Source of the DNA: a virus
IMG/VR virus record: IMGVR_UViG_3300046007_007307
Coordinates: 1-22,307 of that record
Reading direction: 5' to 3' (one strand)
DNA: 22,307 nt
Shown here: piece after piece, positions 1 to 6,988 of the stretch
Layout: each line of letters begins with the position of its first letter
Position numbering within the stretch: the first letter of the stretch is position 1
The notes under the pieces: generated by a model
Database searches by the model: none
What the model saw: only the letters and a program-made list of their open reading frames with translations
Told to the model about the DNA's origin: nothing
Program-made: the position numbers and the translations under genes

Positions 1-39
1 TGTGTCAACCTCGCCGGCCTGGGTGGCAAGGGCATGCAC
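1..39 (-). CDS. Possible start of next late gene (partial)
   Basis: After the stop of the Bbp19-like gene, the minus strand has a GTG at 39 opening a frame that reads MHALATQAGEVDT and runs off the left edge. The composition looks like coding sequence, and in related podoviruses a scaffold gene often follows here. No Shine-Dalgarno sequence is visible and only 13 codons are present, so the start is a guess. Confidence 0.2.
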   Translation of the reverse strand, partial: MHALATQAGEVDT

Positions 40-69
40 AGGGCCGGCGTCTGGGCGTGCCCGAGAAGA

Positions 70-270
70 TCAGCGCCCTGGCGGCTCGGCCTTGGCCAAC
101 TGCGCGTGGATGTGTTCGATCACCGCCTTGGTGCCGCAGTTGTAGGCCGTCTGGTCGGGCTGGCCGGCCACGAACGGTGCACCGCCGAACAAGCGCGTCA
201 GGTCGTCTAGCACGGCCTGGCCGTCTGCGGTTAGCTCGAACGTGCCGAGGTACTGCTGCGGGGTTGTCAT
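70..270 (-). CDS. Bbp19-like phage structural-region protein
   Basis: This 66-residue protein (68 if the GTG at 276 is used) has the pattern of the Bbp19-like phage family named after Bordetella phage BPP-1: a short N-terminus, then G-x-FELTADGQAVLDDL, a glycine-rich turn and the C-terminal TAYNCGTKAVIEHIHAQL helix. Family members lie just downstream of the portal gene in podoviruses; their molecular role is not established. It follows the deacetylase gene by about 20 bases in the leftward late operon. ATG at 270 is preferred because MTTPQQYLG resembles family starts; no strong ribosome site separates the two options. Family recognition is from memory of the motif. Confidence 0.7.
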   Translation of the reverse strand: MTTPQQYLGTFELTADGQAVLDDLTRLFGGAPFVAGQPDQTAYNCGTKAVIEHIHAQLAKAEPPGR

Positions 271-291
271 GGGCACCGGCAGGGGCTGGGA

Positions 292-1650
292 TCAGGCGGC
301 TTGCTCAAGCCTGAACTGGCGCTCGACAAGCCCGGCGCCGTAGATCGCCGCCGCGTACTGGCCCATCGTGGTGTTCATCAGCCGGCCGGCACGAACTTTG
401 GCGCCGATGTAGTCCATCAACTGCGCGTGCAGGCTGGCCGTCCAGTAACTTGCCGATGGCGCATTCGGGCCAAAGTCATGCCCCATGAATACAGCGGTTG
501 TGCCGTATTTTTCGCAGGCGTCCACTGCAGCCGTGAGCGTTGCAAGATCAGGCCCGGAACTGTCCATATAGGCGGTCTTCATGGAGTAGACGCCGCGCCC
601 CAAGCCAGCCAAGTGGAAGTTGTGCCGCAAATTGTCAACGCCACGCGCAATGCGCAGCCCCTCGGCGCGAAGCGTGTCAATCAGCGCCTGCGTGTGACCA
701 CCCTGGACGTATGGGTGGTAATCGCAGGATGCCGTGCCGCCCAAGATGCCACGCAAAGCCGCCAGACTTGTCCTGTAGTCGGTCTGATACTGGGATGCGG
801 TCTGGCTCCCGCTGATGCCGTCGTTGAATCGCGTATTGGCAACTTGGTGCGGGGCAATTTCGTGCCCAGCGGCGGCAAGGTTTCGGATATCGGTGCTGTT
901 GAGATACAACGTATCGTTGGTGCCGATCAGGTTCTGTTGGAATGCGAAAGAGCCAACCAGCCCATTGCGCAAGAGATCCGGCGCCACGATGCTGGCCCAC
1001 GAGCGGAAACCATCGTCGTAGGTCAGCATCACCACGCCAGTCCCACGCGGGGGGATGACAACCGCATCGACCCACACGTTCGCAGCAGTTGCCGCCGTGT
1101 TAGTGATGCGAATCTTGGTGTCGTTCAGGGTATCGGTGCCATGCACGAATGTGGCGCTGCTTGCCTGCCGCAGCGGCCCCGCCGCTAGCGGAAACTCCCC
1201 GTTGTACCTGGCCACATCGCTGGAGTTGAACTGATAGCTTTGCTGACTGAACCGGCCATAGCCGGTTGTGCCCGCATAGACGGCAATCTGTTGGATCGCG
1301 GTGAAGTCTTCAACCCACACGCGCCACAAAATGTGGTCATCAAACGTGCCCAACCCCAGGCCGGAAAGCTGGACCTCGGCCCAGGTTGTGCCAGCAGCCA
1401 GCGCGACCTTGAGCGCCGGTCGGCCAAAAGGGCTGGCCGCGTCGATGCTGATCGTCGCCGCTGTGCCGCTGTTGGCGTATGCAGCGCCGATCTGGTCAGA
1501 AAACCGCTTCAGGACTGAGGTGCGCCGCGCCGACTGAGACATCAGCGGCGCCAAAATCCCACCCCCTGACACCAGGGCTGCGATTGCGGCCTGCTGCGCA
1601 GTCAGCGTAATGTCAACCACCCACGGCGGCCCGGAAATGTTCATCGGCAT
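292..1650 (-). CDS. Virion-associated NodB-type polysaccharide deacetylase
   Basis: A 452-residue protein whose C-terminal half is a carbohydrate esterase 4 (NodB) domain. TYDDGF near residue 210 supplies the metal-binding/catalytic Asp pair (212-213), GHEIAPH (262-268) supplies the metal histidines, YHPY (311-314) matches motif 3 and MGHDFG (389-394) the C-terminal His motif. Residues 1-40 form a small hydrophobic lead and 60-200 look like a beta-sandwich that could bind a polymer or attach to the virion. The family removes acetyl groups from GlcNAc-type polymers (chitooligomers, peptidoglycan, capsule). AAAGGA lies 6 bases before ATG 1650, and the portal gene ends 10 bases upstream, so it is expressed with head genes. 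A receptor-modifying or entry enzyme is my inference. Confidence 0.8.
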   Translation of the reverse strand: MPMNISGPPWVVDITLTAQQAAIAALVSGGGILAPLMSQSARRTSVLKRFSDQIGAAYANSGTAATISIDAASPFGRPALKVALAAGTTWAEVQLSGLGLGTFDDHILWRVWVEDFTAIQQIAVYAGTTGYGRFSQQSYQFNSSDVARYNGEFPLAAGPLRQASSATFVHGTDTLNDTKIRITNTAATAANVWVDAVVIPPRGTGVVMLTYDDGFRSWASIVAPDLLRNGLVGSFAFQQNLIGTNDTLYLNSTDIRNLAAAGHEIAPHQVANTRFNDGISGSQTASQYQTDYRTSLAALRGILGGTASCDYHPYVQGGHTQALIDTLRAEGLRIARGVDNLRHNFHLAGLGRGVYSMKTAYMDSSGPDLATLTAAVDACEKYGTTAVFMGHDFGPNAPSASYWTASLHAQLMDYIGAKVRAGRLMNTTMGQYAAAIYGAGLVERQFRLEQAA

Positions 1651-1660
1651 GTTCTGTCCT

Positions 1661-3295
1661 TTACGCCGTCGCGGCGCGCTTGAATGCTGCGTCTGCGGCC
1701 ATGCCCTGCACTTGCTGGGCCTGTGCCGCCTGTGCCGCCTGTTGCTCGGCCTGCTGCTTCGATTCGCGGTAGAGCTTCAGCGCCTTCTCGTCGCGCAGCA
1801 CCTTGGCCGGGGCGCCCAGGCCGTCGGACGCGATGCGCAGTGACTCCTCGGCGTCGATCAGGTCGAGCGCCTCGGGCTTGCCCGTCTGAGCCATCAGGCC
1901 CGCAAGGCTGATGAGCCGCTCGGTCGCGCTCACATCCTCCAGCTTCTGCGCACGGGCCAGCGGCGACTGGTAGCGCACGCGGAAGACCTCACCCGCCAGG
2001 CTCTCGGGTGCATCGTCCAGCACCACTGGACCCGGCGCCCCGCCCAACTCAGGGCGCCCACGCCGGTACATCAGGCCGAACACCCGCTCGATGGTGGGCG
2101 CCAGATCCTCGGACTGGAAGCGCCCGAACAGCGGGCCCAGCAGTTGGCGGATGAGCGCCACCCGCACATGCACCTCGGTAGCCGTCATCGCCGGGCCGTC
2201 CTGCGGCTGCAGTTGGTCAGCCATCAACAGCTTGCGGATTTCGGCGCGCATCTGGTCGGCTTTGGAAAAGCTGACGTTGAAGTCCGCACCAGAGGGCAGC
2301 GGCTTGATGCTGTCCACGCTGTTGGCCACGATGACCGAGCCGCCGCGCACCTTGACCGTGCGGGGGTTCAGCACGCCGTCATCCTCGGCCACGTACACAC
2401 CAGCCGCAGCACGCGCCACGGCGACAGCCTCCAGGCGCAGCAGTTCGTTCAAGCTGCGGATGGTCGGCAGCGCGTTGGCAACCGGCCCGATGGCGTATGC
2501 GCTGTTCGGCAACTGCACCCAGCGCGGCACGATCACCGGGCTTTCGTGATAGCCGGACTCCCGCACTTCCTGCTTGCTGCTGCACTCGATGTGCACCGAT
2601 GCCACCGGCAGGTTGCGGGCCATGCGCGAGCCCGGCGCCGTGTTGCTGCGCGGGTAGATGCAGTGCATGAACTCATGCTTGGCGTCGGGCTTCAGCACGG
2701 CGTCGGTGCGAACCTTCTCGCTGAGCCGCTCCTCGCCGTATTCGCTCATGGCCTGCTCAGCGCTCAGCGTGAACTTGCGAAACACCGTGTCGATCCGCCC
2801 GCCCGGCTTGCTGGCTGCGATCCGGCATTGACTCAGCGGCCACTGCTGGAACATCAGCCGCCCGCTGTCGGCGTCCTCGTCCACGTACAGCACGAACCAG
2901 CCAGCGCACACCGAGTCAAGCACGCACTCGAACTTGGCCGAGTCGTAGTTCGCCCCGTGGATGGCTTCCCACATCGCCTCAGCGGCTTCACCGAGCCAGC
3001 GCTTCTCGTCGTCGGACTCCTCGCCCACATCCATGGCGAACCACACCGAGTTGGCCGGGGTCATGCCAGAGATGACCGACGACGTGAGCAGCCTGGCCGC
3101 GTCGGTGGCCGTGCTGTCCATCAACTCGGCCTTCTTGTTCTGCGCTGACTGGGCGTCGATGTGATCGCCCTGCAGACCGTCTGCACGCTCGGGATAGGTG
3201 GCCTCGAAACAGGCCCGCCACACCGCCACATGCCGCTGATAGTCGGCATCCATGGCGCCCCAGCGCCGCATGAGGCGGTCGGCGGTGTCGCTCAC
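1661..3295 (-). CDS. Podovirus portal (head-tail connector) protein
   Basis: The 544-residue product resembles the T7 gp8/BPP-1 type head-tail connector family. This is the dodecameric ring at one capsid vertex through which DNA is packaged and ejected and on which the tail assembles. Supporting features are the N-terminal helical part (DRLMRRW, YPERADG), the conserved SSVISGMTPANSVWF segment near residue 70, the long alpha/beta body and an Ala/Gln-rich C-terminal helix (EQQAAQAAQAQQ) typical of portal tails. The start is GTG at 3295, overlapping the stop of the upstream small gene as GTGA, so translation is probably coupled. The length is normal for the family. Confidence 0.9.
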   Translation of the reverse strand: MSDTADRLMRRWGAMDADYQRHVAVWRACFEATYPERADGLQGDHIDAQSAQNKKAELMDSTATDAARLLTSSVISGMTPANSVWFAMDVGEESDDEKRWLGEAAEAMWEAIHGANYDSAKFECVLDSVCAGWFVLYVDEDADSGRLMFQQWPLSQCRIAASKPGGRIDTVFRKFTLSAEQAMSEYGEERLSEKVRTDAVLKPDAKHEFMHCIYPRSNTAPGSRMARNLPVASVHIECSSKQEVRESGYHESPVIVPRWVQLPNSAYAIGPVANALPTIRSLNELLRLEAVAVARAAAGVYVAEDDGVLNPRTVKVRGGSVIVANSVDSIKPLPSGADFNVSFSKADQMRAEIRKLLMADQLQPQDGPAMTATEVHVRVALIRQLLGPLFGRFQSEDLAPTIERVFGLMYRRGRPELGGAPGPVVLDDAPESLAGEVFRVRYQSPLARAQKLEDVSATERLISLAGLMAQTGKPEALDLIDAEESLRIASDGLGAPAKVLRDEKALKLYRESKQQAEQQAAQAAQAQQVQGMAADAAFKRAATA

Positions 3296-3576
3296 AGGAT
3301 GACCTGACCCGAGCCGCCGCCCATCTGTGCGCGGCCCATCAGGCTGGTGGTGGATCGGCTGGCGGTGCCCTGGTCGGTGGCGGGTGCGCCGCTGCTCAGC
3401 AGGCTCTGCTGCCGGCGCCGCTGCGTGGCTGCGATGCGGGCGTTGGCTGATTGTGCCGCCCTGGCCTCGGCTGCGGCACGCTCGGCTGCAGGGTCGGGGC
3501 TTGAAGATCCGCCGCCCTGGTTGCTCATCACCTTCGCAGGGCCAGCGCCGAGCAGCATGGTCATCGCGTCACACAT
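3292..3576 (-). CDS. Small disordered phage head-region protein
   Basis: A 94-residue product starting MCDAMTMLLGAG. A short hydrophobic N-terminus is followed by an Ala/Ser/Gly/Arg-rich, probably unfolded body with a charged helix (AAERAAAEARAAQSANARIAATQRR shape, about residues 28-55). I chose ATG 3576 over the upstream in-frame start because the extension runs into the preceding gene and has no ribosome site. It ends in a 4-base overlap with the portal start. Proteins of this kind commonly sit directly before podoviral portal genes; the function is unknown. It could be a portal-associated or head-completion accessory factor. Confidence 0.6.
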   Translation of the reverse strand: MCDAMTMLLGAGPAKVMSNQGGGSSSPDPAAERAAAEARAAQSANARIAATQRRRQQSLLSSGAPATDQGTASRSTTSLMGRAQMGGGSGQVIL

Positions 3577-3584
3577 GGCACACC

Positions 3585-3785
3585 TCAGCGCAGCGGGGGA
3601 CGAGGAGCCTCGGCCGGGCACACCCAGCCCTGGCGGGTCAGCACCGGGCCGGTGATGGCCTTGGGGTCGATGTCGATGGCGTTGGGCAGCCCATCGTCGG
3701 CCGCAGGCTGCGCGGCTGCCGCATCGGCGGGGGTGTCATCGGCGGCTGCGGCTGCAGCGCCTGGCGTGCGGATGGTGCGGGCCAT
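3585..3785 (-). CDS. Small conserved phage protein, unknown function
   Basis: The 66-residue frame from ATG 3785 reads MARTIRTPG, then an Ala/Asp-rich linker (to about residue 33), then a compact conserved-looking end with IDIDPKAITGPVLTRQGWVCP. That end looks like the only folded part, and similar GPVLTRQGW motifs occur in short proteins upstream of podoviral portal genes. It lies between the HTH gene and the small gene before the portal, with short spacers, so it belongs to the same leftward transcript. Function is not assigned. Confidence 0.55.
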   Translation of the reverse strand: MARTIRTPGAAAAAADDTPADAAAAQPAADDGLPNAIDIDPKAITGPVLTRQGWVCPAEAPRPPLR

Positions 3786-3848
3786 GGGTGGATGTGCGGT
3801 AGGGTTGAACCGCCCGCACTCTGCCCCCCGCATGGGGTCGGAATCCCG

Positions 3849-4133
3849 TCAGGAGAAGCTGCGCAGCATCTGCGACACGCTGGGCACGGCCTTGGTCATC
3901 GGCGCGTCGGCCAGCTTTGCACCGCACCGCACGCACCACAGCGCCAGCAGGCAGTGCCCGGCCCAGTACGGCGGCTCGCTCGGCGCGTCGGGGTTCAGGT
4001 AGCCGTACAGCGTGCTTTTCCCAACCTCCACCTCGTCAGCGATCTGCTGCATCGACATGCCAGCGGCCTGCAGGTTGGACAGAATGCGCGCCCAGTCGAT
4101 GCGGCGGGCTCGGTTGACTGGCGGTGTCGTCAT
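3849..4133 (-). CDS. HTH DNA-binding protein at head of late operon
   Basis: A 94-residue protein with a helix-turn-helix centred on MSMQQIADEVEVGKSTLYGYLN (about residues 26-47), preceded by RRIDWARILSNLQAAG and followed by a segment with PPYWAGHCLLALWCVRCG. This arrangement is common in small phage proteins placed just ahead of late genes. It could act as a late-gene regulator; a small-terminase-like role is less likely because another candidate adjoins TerL. Its ATG overlaps the stop of a 16-codon leader as ATGA, so its translation should depend on ribosomes finishing the leader. Confidence 0.7.
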   Translation of the reverse strand: MTTPPVNRARRIDWARILSNLQAAGMSMQQIADEVEVGKSTLYGYLNPDAPSEPPYWAGHCLLALWCVRCGAKLADAPMTKAVPSVSQMLRSFS

Positions 4134-4180
4134 AGTTTTCGCCTATCAAATGCGCGTGCGCGATAGTAGGCTTTACTCAT
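4130..4180 (-). CDS. 16-codon leader ORF before HTH gene
   Basis: Translation from ATG 4180 gives MSKAYYRARAFDRRKL and stops in an ATGA overlap with the HTH gene. The start has one of the best ribosome-binding sites in the window, GGAGGTGA four bases upstream, inside the end of the preceding gene. A nested inverted repeat (4141-4171) lies within it. The strong initiation signal on such a short frame argues for a regulatory leader or coupling peptide rather than an enzyme. Basic and aromatic residues make it highly cationic. Confidence 0.5.
   Translation of the reverse strand: MSKAYYRARAFDRRKL
4141..4171 (-). repeat. Inverted repeat inside leader ORF
   Basis: GCCTA (4141-4145) pairs with TAGGC (4167-4171), TATC with GATA, and GCGC with GCGC in the centre. 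As RNA this would make a hairpin between the strong ribosome site of the leader and the start of the HTH gene; as DNA it could be an operator. It is not the TAGCG-type operator seen near 9058-9117. Confidence 0.45.
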
Positions 4181-4347
4181 GCAGTCACCTCCTCGATCCA
4201 ATCCACCGTTTTCCGGTCGCGCTCCACAGCCGGCTGCTTCTTTGGCCTGAGCAGTTCCGCCCGCTTTGCGCACTTTGGCCCGATGACGAGCCGGCCTAGC
4301 ATGGCTGCGGGCTTGTCGAGTGGGCGATTGCACATAGCGCACTTCAC
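4177..4347 (-). CDS. Small Cys-rich zinc-ribbon-like phage protein
   Basis: A 56-residue protein from GTG 4347, overlapping the upstream stop as GTGA. It begins VKCAMCNRPL and contains IGPKCAKRA: a CxxC plus later Cys pattern typical of short phage proteins thought to bind zinc. The charged C-terminus (VERDRKTVDWIEEV) carries the ribosome site for the next leader. The longer in-frame start upstream overlaps the neighbour entirely and was rejected. Role unknown; it belongs to the early leftward operon. Confidence 0.6.
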   Translation of the reverse strand: MKCAMCNRPLDKPAAMLGRLVIGPKCAKRAELLRPKKQPAVERDRKTVDWIEEVTA

Positions 4348-4649
4348 GGCAGTCTGATTTCGTTCGTTGCCGGCAGTTGCATCAGCCACGTAGCCACCAG
4401 CGGCCTGGGCTTCCCGTCGCGCCGCTGCGGTGCAAGTTCTGCCCTGCCCTCTACCCATGCGCGGCCGGCGTCGGTGAGTTCCCACACATGCGTGAAGTGG
4501 CGGCGGGTTGCGCGCACCAGGCCAAACTTGCGGGCATCGCGCAGCCCTTTGTAGGGGTCGGCGCCGCTTGCGTCCTGTGCAAACTCTGTGCGCTGCATTG
4601 GTCGCCCGGCTGCGTACAGTTCGCGTGTGACGAGTTTCCAGCCGCTCAT
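4344..4649 (-). CDS. Winged-helix-like phage protein
   Basis: The 101-residue product starts MSGWKLVTRELYAAGRPM and has a helix-helix-helix-strand pattern (RTEFAQDA, YKGLRDARKFGLV, HFTHVWELTDAGRAWVEG) suggestive of a winged-helix fold over residues 5-70; the turn before WELTDAGRAW is the likely wing. It overlaps both neighbours by 4 bases (ATGA upstream, GTGA downstream), so it is firmly in the operon. DNA binding is inferred from fold impression only; no family name is claimed. Confidence 0.6.
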   Translation of the reverse strand: MSGWKLVTRELYAAGRPMQRTEFAQDASGADPYKGLRDARKFGLVRATRRHFTHVWELTDAGRAWVEGRAELAPQRRDGKPRPLVATWLMQLPATNEIRLP

Positions 4650-4930
4650 GTCAGTGCCCCTATTGCGGTCAGTGCGCCTTGAACATCCGTCACGGTTGAA
4701 ACTGGCCCGCCGCGCCAGTCCAACATGAACGACTTTTGCAGTTCGGTATGGCGCGCTGGTTTTGGGTTGCGCTTGCCTGTCACGGTCTTGACCTCCATCA
4801 GCAGGCTCTGGCCTCTGTAGCCGACCAGCAGATCAACGGGCAATCCGATGATCCAGACCGATGCGCCGGCCTGCCTGAGTGCGGCCACGATTTCGGCTTG
4901 GTTGGCATCGACGCGGGCTGCGTGCCTCAT
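4646..4930 (-). CDS. PD-(D/E)XK (VRR-NUC-like) phage nuclease
   Basis: A 94-residue protein, MRHAARVDANQ onward. Residues 8-20 (DANQAEIVAALRQAG), the IGLPVDLLVG strand with D33, and LLMEVKT with E46-x-K48 form the PD-(D/E)XK nuclease signature; the family cleaves structured or damaged DNA, including branched intermediates in phages. Small size and position among replication genes fit a resolvase-like or replication-associated nuclease. ATG 4930 overlaps the preceding stop (ATGA). A longer upstream frame exists but is the shadow of that neighbour. Confidence 0.75.
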   Translation of the reverse strand: MRHAARVDANQAEIVAALRQAGASVWIIGLPVDLLVGYRGQSLLMEVKTVTGKRNPKPARHTELQKSFMLDWRGGPVSTVTDVQGALTAIGALT

Positions 4931-5163
4931 CCGATCCACTCCCGAGCCTGCTTCGGCTCGACCGGCTGCACTGCTGCGCTGTACGGAACATGCATGCGCC
5001 ACAGTGGTGCGGTGCAGTCGGCAACGTGGGCACCAGCCGGCACGCTGAAATCCCCGATCCACATGCCGGGCTTGTACGCAGCATCCCGGCGTGCGCAGGG
5101 TTGCGGGTGGCGGCAGGCGCTGGCGGTGCACTTCTTGCCGTCTGACAGCCATAGCGGCTTCAT
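4927..5163 (-). CDS. Small Cys-containing phage protein
   Basis: The 78-residue frame starts MKPLWLSDGKKCTASACRHPQPC: three closely spaced cysteines plus histidine (C12, C17, C23) and one later Cys suggest metal binding. The mid-part (PGMWIGDFSVPAGAHVADC) looks like a small beta fold. It shares ATGA overlaps with genes on both sides, good evidence that it is translated. No recognised family; role unknown. Confidence 0.6.
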   Translation of the reverse strand: MKPLWLSDGKKCTASACRHPQPCARRDAAYKPGMWIGDFSVPAGAHVADCTAPLWRMHVPYSAAVQPVEPKQAREWIG

Positions 5164-5468
5164 GCCGCGCCCCCGTTGGTAGCCTTCAGGATGGCGGCAT
5201 CAACCATTGCGCCAAGGTCTGCGCCCATCATTGGATTCGCTGCGCGGACGGCTTGAAGCACGGCCAGCAGATCAGGCGCGGCGGCAATAAGGTTTCGGTT
5301 GGCCTCGGCCACATCCCAGTCCCAATGGTGTTCAATCAGCGGCGAATGCGCGCCGTATGGCTTGCGGTCGTCTTCGGCCTTGAGGATTTCGTCTGCCTCC
5401 CTCTCGCCGCCCCAAAGTTGATTCGGACCAACCCAGCGCCACGGCCCAGGCGTGTGCTTTGCGCTCAT
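5160..5468 (-). CDS. Ead/Ea22-like phage protein
   Basis: This 102-residue protein has the two hallmarks of a widespread phage family: the N-terminal KHTPGPWRWVG and the C-terminal EANRNLIAAAPDLLAVLQAV. Members occur in early operons of many temperate phages (the lambda ea/ead type region) and have no agreed function. ATG 5468 was chosen because MSAKHTPGPW matches family starts; it overlaps the preceding stop by 4 bases. It ends overlapping the next gene (ATGA). Confidence 0.75.
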   Translation of the reverse strand: MSAKHTPGPWRWVGPNQLWGGEREADEILKAEDDRKPYGAHSPLIEHHWDWDVAEANRNLIAAAPDLLAVLQAVRAANPMMGADLGAMVDAAILKATNGGAA

Positions 5469-6460
5469 GCCTGCCCCCTCAGTTGCTGCCATTGCCGGGA
5501 GAACTCACCCACAACCACGGCACCGGGCGGCAGTTGATACCGGGCGTCGAACTTCGGCGTGTCGTCGCGGATGATCTTGGCTTTGGAGTAGTCCACCGCT
5601 CCCCGGATGTCGCTTGGCGTGCCCTTCAGCACCACCGGGGCGGGTTCTGCCGGCTTCGGCTTGATCGCCTCAAACTTCGGACTCGGCTTCGGCGGTGCTT
5701 TGCGCGGCTGCTGGGCCTTGCTCTTGAGCCGTTCACCGATTGCCACCAGCCGCTGCTGCCTGCGTTCTTCACGCGCCTCGCGTGCGGCCTGGCGGATTTG
5801 TTCCTTCTTGCTCCGGGGCCGGTGCGGGTTGTTCTCCCACGCTTTCACGCCTGCGGTGTGCCACTCACTCGGAACCAGCGGCGGCAGCGCTTCCCAGTTT
5901 GCCGCCCGTTCAGCGCTGTCGAAGTAGCGCAGGCGCGCCCCTGCCCTGTCGGCGCGGAAGATTCGCCCTTGACCCTCCATCGCCCGGGTGTGCTTGCCCA
6001 GCGAGGAAAGCTCGATCCGCACAAACTCCATCATCTGAGCCGCTGACGCACCCTCTGGCGCTTTGGTCAGTTGGTGCAGCCTGTCCCTGATCGTGGGCGG
6101 GGCAGCAGCACGCTTTTCAGCCCGCTGGCGAGCTTTTTCCGCCTTGGCTGCGGTGAGGGTAGCCTCGCGGGCTTTGCGCTTCTCTCGCGCCCGTTCTGCG
6201 CGCCGTTCGTGGGCGTTGGCCCACTCCGCTTGCTTGATGCGCGCCAGAGCCATCGGGAACCAGCCAACAATGCCGCCTTCGATGTAGACCGGCGCGGCTT
6301 CCCCGAAAGCGCTGATCCTGCTCAGTGCGTTCTTGGTGTGGCTGATGCTGTAGCAGGCTTTGTCCATCAGTTGCCGCATCGTCAGGCCAGGGTGGGCGTT
6401 GATGAGTTCGATCAGCTTGATGACGGCCTTGCTGTCGCGTTCGATTGGTTGTCGCTTCAC
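5465..6460 (-). CDS. Large early phage protein with N-terminal winged helix
   Basis: A 331-residue product from GTG 6460, preceded by AAGGAGAG three bases upstream and overlapping the previous stop (GTGA). Residues 10-65 (AVIKLIELINAHPGLTMRQLMDKACYS, then an IEGGIVGWF wing) resemble a winged helix. Residues 75-125 are Arg/Lys/Glu/Ala-rich and probably a long charged helix or coiled coil. A second basic, proline-rich stretch lies near 230-280. I do not recognise a family. The mix of DNA-binding module and basic linkers suggests a nucleoid or replication accessory role; that is inference. Confidence 0.6.
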   Translation of the reverse strand: MKRQPIERDSKAVIKLIELINAHPGLTMRQLMDKACYSISHTKNALSRISAFGEAAPVYIEGGIVGWFPMALARIKQAEWANAHERRAERAREKRKAREATLTAAKAEKARQRAEKRAAAPPTIRDRLHQLTKAPEGASAAQMMEFVRIELSSLGKHTRAMEGQGRIFRADRAGARLRYFDSAERAANWEALPPLVPSEWHTAGVKAWENNPHRPRSKKEQIRQAAREAREERRQQRLVAIGERLKSKAQQPRKAPPKPSPKFEAIKPKPAEPAPVVLKGTPSDIRGAVDYSKAKIIRDDTPKFDARYQLPPGAVVVGEFSRQWQQLRGQA

Positions 6461-6618
6461 TTTCTCTCCTTGAATGCCGGGCACCTTTGCGGCAGTTGCG
6501 CCAGCGTTGTCCCGATTTCGATTGATGCCCACGGACTCAGCCCGGCGGCTTTGGCTTGCATGCACCGGCCTGCGCGTAAGTGCTGGCATTGGCGGCAGGT
6601 CACACGGTCGTCAGTCAT
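6457..6618 (-). CDS. 53-residue four-Cys zinc-finger-like protein
   Basis: The short frame MTDDRVTCRQCQHLRAGRCMQ...PQRCPAFKERK has CxxC, a third Cys at 19 and a fourth at 46, with the C-terminal RCPAF-K typical of small phage zinc-ribbon proteins found next to replication genes. Its ATG (6618) overlaps the end of the preceding gene by 8 bases, and its stop overlaps the next GTG. Its end holds the AAGGAGAG ribosome site for the next gene. Role unknown, expression likely. Confidence 0.65.
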   Translation of the reverse strand: MTDDRVTCRQCQHLRAGRCMQAKAAGLSPWASIEIGTTLAQLPQRCPAFKERK

Positions 6619-6988
6619 CGCCCGCCAGTTCCCGCGTCACGTTGCGCACCGACATGCCTGCAATCGCCTTGAGTCGCGCCAGCACTTCAGGGCTTGGCTT
6701 GGTGCCGCCGCGTTCATCCCGCAGGCGCAGCACTTCGCGGGCATCGGGCACCGTGTTGGCGAACTGTTCGCCCAGCTTGCGGAAAGCGGTAGCCGTTGGC
6801 GGGAAGTCAGGCGGCAGATTCGCCAATGCAGCCTTGATGGCTTCGTTGCTCATGCCGTCCAGTTCATCCGCCCAATCGGCTTGGATCGCGGCTTGATCGA
6901 TGCCGGCCCACTTCGACAGCCAGGCCGAGCCGTAGCGGACGGTCAGGCGTTGATGGATTCGTTCAACGTAGGGCAAGGGGAGCGGCAT
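6611..6988 (-). CDS. Replication P-like / helicase-loader-type protein (putative)
   Basis: The 125-residue product begins MPLPLPYVERIHQRLTVRYGSAWLSKW and continues IQADWADELDGMSNEAIKAALANLPPDFPPTATAFRKLG. This pattern (a short helical domain then LPPDFPPT...F) is shared with phage proteins that follow an O-like initiator and are taken to load the helicase. ATG 6988 has GGAGG six bases upstream, which decides against the longer start at 7015. It overlaps the initiator's last 26 bases, as lambda P follows O. Exact function is inferred from position and pattern. Confidence 0.6.
   Translation of the reverse strand: MPLPLPYVERIHQRLTVRYGSAWLSKWAGIDQAAIQADWADELDGMSNEAIKAALANLPPDFPPTATAFRKLGEQFANTVPDAREVLRLRDERGGTKPSPEVLARLKAIAGMSVRNVTRELAGDD

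Noticed and set aside
301-1188. Long plus-strand frame opposite the deacetylase (likewise 2144-3148, 18314-19588 and 19973-21673)
   Set aside because: Shadows of real minus-strand genes in GC-rich DNA; the His/Arg/Ala-rich products lack domains.
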